Below, piece after piece: positions 61,241 to 64,000 of a stretch of 64,000 nucleotides of DNA. The stretch covers positions 3,162,001-3,226,000 of the forward strand of contig NZ_CP180210.1 in NCBI RefSeq assembly GCF_047556435.1, given 5' to 3'. Both the position numbers and the translations under genes were made by a program. The notes below the pieces were generated by a model. That model made no database searches. It had not been told where the DNA came from and worked only from the letters and a program-made list of their open reading frames with translations. The stretch's first letter is position 1; every line of letters begins with the position of its first letter. The stretch is from Alteromonas sp047556435. GTDB taxonomy: Bacteria; Pseudomonadota; Gammaproteobacteria; Enterobacterales; Alteromonadaceae.

Positions 61241-62125
61241 ATGTTGGAATCTGTTGTTTCACTAAGTCTGCAAATGCCGGCGTTCTTCTACAGTGTTGTT
61301 TTTATTGTCAGCCTCATGGTTGGCAGTTTTCTGAATGTAGTTATACACCGCCTCCCGATAATGATGGAGCGCAGTTGGAAACAGGAATATCACAACTACT
61401 TTTCATCCGACGACGAGATACAACCCACCGAATCAGAAACCTTCAACCTGATTAAGCCTGACAGCACCTGCCCGAAGTGCAAGCATAAAATCAGAGCCTG
61501 GGAGAATATTCCGCTAATCAGCTACATGTTACTTCGAGGCAAATGCGCCGCCTGCCGGGCTCCTATATCTGTACGCTATCCGCTGGTCGAGTTATTCACG
61601 GCCATAACCTGTACTTTCGCAGCCTGGCACTTTGGTCCGTCTGTGCAGGCGCTATGGGCTGTACTGTTTAGTTTTGTACTGATAGCCCTGTTATTTATCG
61701 ATCTTGATAAAATGCTGCTGCCCGACCAGCTCACGTTGCCGCTGTTATGGCTGGGTTTATTGCTTAGCGCAAACTCCGTTTTCGTTGGGCCTACCGACGC
61801 GATTGTAGGCGCAGCCGCAGGCTATTTAAGTTTGTGGTCGGTTTACTGGGCGTTTAAATTACTCACTGGCAAGGAAGGCATGGGCTATGGCGATTTTAAA
61901 TTACTCGCAGCCCTTGGTGCATTCACTGGCTGGCAAGGTTTGCCGGTGATTATTTTGCTGTCTTCACTGGTGGGCGCTATCGCCGGCATCGCGATTATGG
62001 TTTTTCAGAATAAAGGGAAATCACTGGCGATACCGTTCGGCCCGTATCTGGCGGTAGCAGGCTGGATCACCCTGCTCCATAAAGATAATATTATTCAAAC
62101 CTACCTCAATTGGGTGCTTGGATAA
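61241..62125 (+). CDS. pilD: type IV prepilin peptidase/N-methylase
   Basis: 294 residues. It cleaves prepilin leaders and methylates the new N-terminal Phe. Zinc-type Cys pairs CPKCKHKIRAWENIP and CAACRAPISVRYPLVE lie in the N-terminal loop; the aspartate protease residues are in LFIDLDKMLLPDQLT and GMGYGDFKLLAALGA. Several membrane helices. Its stop overlaps the coaE start by one base (TAATG). Confidence 0.96.
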   Translation: MLESVVSLSLQMPAFFYSVVFIVSLMVGSFLNVVIHRLPIMMERSWKQEYHNYFSSDDEIQPTESETFNLIKPDSTCPKCKHKIRAWENIPLISYMLLRGKCAACRAPISVRYPLVELFTAITCTFAAWHFGPSVQALWAVLFSFVLIALLFIDLDKMLLPDQLTLPLLWLGLLLSANSVFVGPTDAIVGAAAGYLSLWSVYWAFKLLTGKEGMGYGDFKLLAALGAFTGWQGLPVIILLSSLVGAIAGIAIMVFQNKGKSLAIPFGPYLAVAGWITLLHKDNIIQTYLNWVLG

Positions 62126-62733
62126 TGCCCACAAAACTGGTTGTCGGCCTGACCGGCGGTATAGGCAGCGGAAAATCCGCCGTCACTACCCTGTTCGCAT
62201 CCCATGGCATTGACATTATTGATGCTGATGTGGTCGCCAGAGATGTGGTTAAACCTGGCTCTGTCGGCTTAAAAGAAATCGTCAGTAAGTTCGGCGATAC
62301 AATTTTGCTTGATGATGGTACGTTAAACCGCGCACAGTTGCGCGAGGTTGTCTTCCACGATGCTGATAACAAAACCTGGTTAAACGCGCTGCTACACCCA
62401 CTTATTCGTGAAGCGATGCAAAGTGGCATTCAAAACAGCACCAGCGAATATTGCATTCTTGCTGTTCCCCTGCTCATTGAAAATAAGCTCACCACCATGG
62501 TGAATCGTGTACTTGTTGTTGACTGCACTGAACAGCAACAACTTGAACGAGCGATGCTTCGGGATGGCAGCAGCGAACAAACGATCCGCAATATCATGGC
62601 GTCACAGGCCAGTCGCGAAGAGCGACTGCAGGCTGCTGATGACGTCATCGACAATACGGGCAGTAAAGATACTCTCGTAGACCAGGTCAACGCCTGTCAT
62701 ATGCGCTATCTGCGCCTCGCCGAACAGCAGTAA
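62125..62733 (+). CDS. coaE: dephospho-CoA kinase
   Basis: 202 residues from the ATG at 62125; an upstream in-frame TTG inside pilD is not needed. Last step of coenzyme A synthesis. P-loop VGLTGGIGSGKSAV, substrate-site DIIDADVVARDVVKPG, and the lid region RDGSSEQTIRNIMASQASREERL (in parts), with DDVIDNTGS near the end. It overlaps pilD by one base, so they are translationally coupled. Confidence 0.95.
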   Translation: MPTKLVVGLTGGIGSGKSAVTTLFASHGIDIIDADVVARDVVKPGSVGLKEIVSKFGDTILLDDGTLNRAQLREVVFHDADNKTWLNALLHPLIREAMQSGIQNSTSEYCILAVPLLIENKLTTMVNRVLVVDCTEQQQLERAMLRDGSSEQTIRNIMASQASREERLQAADDVIDNTGSKDTLVDQVNACHMRYLRLAEQQ

Positions 62734-62839
62734 ATCAATACTCTTATAAAAAAATAGGTCAAAACGTCGGTTTCCTGGTTACCACCAGGTTGCGTTTATC
62801 TGTAATTAGTGTACAAACTTGCCGTGGTACTTAAAAAGG

Positions 62840-62852
62840 TGCGAATAAGTCT
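62840..62852 (+). repeat. direct repeat copy 1, TGCGAATAAGTCT
   Basis: Identical 13-base word to 63848-63860, same orientation, on the other side of zapD. Here it reads AAGGTGCGAATAAGTCTGTAG. It may be a remnant end of the element that begins at the right edge of the window. Confidence 0.5.
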
Positions 62853-62870
62853 GTAGTCCCACCTTAGCAC

Positions 62871-62883
62871 CGCAAACGTTTAC
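62871..62883. promoter_or_regulatory. PurR/LacI-like site CGCAAACGTTTAC
   Basis: The word matches the half-symmetric core of PurR/LacI-family operators (GCAAACGTTTGC type) with a central CG. It lies 206 bases upstream of zapD. No regulator gene of this family is in the window. Confidence 0.25.
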
Positions 62884-63088
62884 AGCGTATTCAACAAAAT
62901 TGTTGTTTCTAAAACACATCGCTACGTTTCGGGTTCAATATTGCTTTCCAATGATGACCAGCGTCTGGTCACGTACTGCCACTTTGTCACGTCCATATCG
63001 ATAGGATATGCGTATTAAATAGCGCTTGCGCTTGAAATTTTGGTAATTTTACGCTGTAGTTCGATCTGAATATCAACTAAGGAACTCC

Positions 63089-63841
63089 ATGTCTGACGCC
63101 GTTTTTGAATTTCCCCTAAAGGAAAAAGTCCGTAATTACCTGCGCGTTGAGCAATTAATGGCTCAACTGAAGACAGGTGCACAGGTGCAAACGGCGCCAC
63201 TTCAGATGTACTTCTTCGATCAGCTTTTTATTCTGCTGGACCTTTTCGACAGACTGGATTTGCGCACCGATATACTGAAAGATTTAGATGCTCACGAAAA
63301 GAACCTGGTGCACTGGTCGCAACACCCGAAGATAAACAGTGACGCGCTGGATCAAGCGTTACGATCCATCATCAGCTTGCGAGAAAAGCTCAAAGCCAGC
63401 AAAAAGTTTGGCCTTGAATTACGGGAAGACAAGTTTCTTTCATCCATCCGACAGCGCTTCGCCATTCCTGGCGGTGCCTGCAGCTTTGATTTGCCTAACC
63501 TGCATTTCTGGTTGAACCAGCCCATCGAGTCCCGCCAGCAAGATGTCGCTGACTGGTTGTCTTCGCTTACTGTGCTGGAGGATGCCATTGCCATCATTCT
63601 GTCATTTTTAAGAGAGCGCGGTCACTTCCAGAAACTTGAAGCCATAAATGGGTTTTACCAGGGCGTTGCCGATGACAAGAATGAACTGCTGAGGATCCGC
63701 TGCCAGGTGGATAACGGGTATTTTCCCACTGTCAGCGGTAACAAGTACCGTTATGCACTTCGCTTTATGTGGTTTTCACCAGAAGATGGCATGGGCCCTT
63801 CCGTAGATAAAGATATTGGTTTTTCATTAGCTGCCTGCTAA
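63089..63841 (+). CDS. zapD: cell division protein ZapD
   Basis: 250 residues (YacF/ZapD). It bundles FtsZ protofilaments at the division ring. Motifs: FEFPLKEKVRNYLRVEQLM at the start, FDLFDRLDLRTDILKDLD in the helical part and IRCQVDNGYFPTVSGNKYRYALRFM in the beta domain. AAGGAACTCC precedes the ATG. In related bacteria yacG follows; here the sequence after the stop looks like a mobile element instead. Confidence 0.95.
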   Translation: MSDAVFEFPLKEKVRNYLRVEQLMAQLKTGAQVQTAPLQMYFFDQLFILLDLFDRLDLRTDILKDLDAHEKNLVHWSQHPKINSDALDQALRSIISLREKLKASKKFGLELREDKFLSSIRQRFAIPGGACSFDLPNLHFWLNQPIESRQQDVADWLSSLTVLEDAIAIILSFLRERGHFQKLEAINGFYQGVADDKNELLRIRCQVDNGYFPTVSGNKYRYALRFMWFSPEDGMGPSVDKDIGFSLAAC

Positions 63842-63847
63842 GGAAGA

Positions 63848-64000
63848 TGCGAATAAGTCTATGATCACACAACGAGCCCTGGAGTATGCAATAGCAAGGA
63901 AGGGTTCGCAGGAAAGCCGTGTCGTCTTAGGCAAGAAGCCTAACGCCGAAAATGCGTGCTTCCCGGCTCGCCCTTAAGGAGCGGGTATGCGTGCCAGAAA
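63848..64000 (+). mobile_element. possible left end of an element, runs off the window
   Basis: The stretch begins with the repeat word TGCGAATAAGTCT (second copy), 7 bases after the zapD stop. It has no open reading frame with a ribosome site. It contains a perfect hairpin, TTAGGC / GCCTAA, at 63927-63943 and other paired segments (GCCCTGG, GAGCGGG). A structured non-coding start fits a group II intron or an IS with a long leader. Which one cannot be decided from 150 bases. Confidence 0.35.

Larger units (their letters stand above)
62734..63088. other. intergenic region upstream of zapD
   Basis: About 355 bases with no gene. It holds the first copy of the TGCGAATAAGTCT repeat (62840-62852), with a GGTGC...GCACC hairpin around it, and a PurR/LacI-like site at 62871-62883. 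The zapD promoter should lie near 62980-63060. Confidence 0.45.

Noticed and set aside
63848..63976. A 40-codon frame after zapD as yacG
   Set aside because: It lacks the four-Cys zinc motif of YacG and a ribosome site; the stretch looks structured and non-coding.

Overview
The window looks like the chromosome of a marine gammaproteobacterium of the Alteromonas type (Alteromonadaceae). This is inferred from gene content and order, not from a database match. The enteric-like block ygfB-pepP-ubiH-ubiI / 6S RNA / fau / rpiA / serA, the block pdhR-aceE-aceF-lpd with ampDE-nadC-pilACD-coaE-zapD, and the gcvTHP operon all fit. No rRNA, tRNA or CRISPR array was seen.

Layout. 0-3 kb: the first codons of a secreted protein, then a two-gene unit of a secreted alpha/beta hydrolase and an ECF-type sigma factor carrying a membrane domain. 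3-9.4 kb: an RND efflux pump with its adaptor, a WYL-type regulator and a glutathione S-transferase. 9.8-12.8 kb: a PKD-repeat lipoprotein and a DUF4136 lipoprotein. 12.85-18.85 kb: a small accessory island with two complete IS3-family elements, a BrxR/CapW-like WYL regulator and the cut remains of at least two large genes, one with a helicase/ATPase-type P-loop and one with a Cap4-like nuclease domain. This reads as a wrecked phage-defence locus. 19-26 kb: gcvTHP with a divergent LysR gene, and a secreted M24 peptidase. 26.4-38 kb: the ubiquinone hydroxylases, pepP and ygfB, then 6S RNA, ribokinase, nucleoside hydrolase, hybrid histidine kinase, fau, rpiA and serA. 38-42.6 kb: two tandem DUF481 barrels, an HDOD protein and small conserved proteins. 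42.9-48.5 kb: a MexEF-like RND pump with a divergent MexT-like LysR gene. 48.6-55.9 kb: the pyruvate dehydrogenase operon with its repressor and a PdhR box. 56-64 kb: ampED, a retropepsin-like protease, nadC, pilA, pilC, pilD, coaE and zapD. At the right edge there is a repeat that looks like the start of another element.

How the parts work together. Nucleoside hydrolase, ribokinase and RpiA form a ribose-salvage route into the pentose phosphate pathway. SerA, GcvTHP and Fau serve serine, glycine and one-carbon metabolism. The two pumps have a membrane subunit and an adaptor but no outer-membrane channel, so they must borrow one. PilA, PilC and PilD are present, but the PilB ATPase usually found between pilA and pilC is missing, and no ZapA gene is found beside ygfB.

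The most interesting part is the 14.07-18.85 kb remnant. A regulator of a type known to control anti-phage systems survives, while the effector genes it probably controlled are cut at the exact ends of the two insertion sequences.
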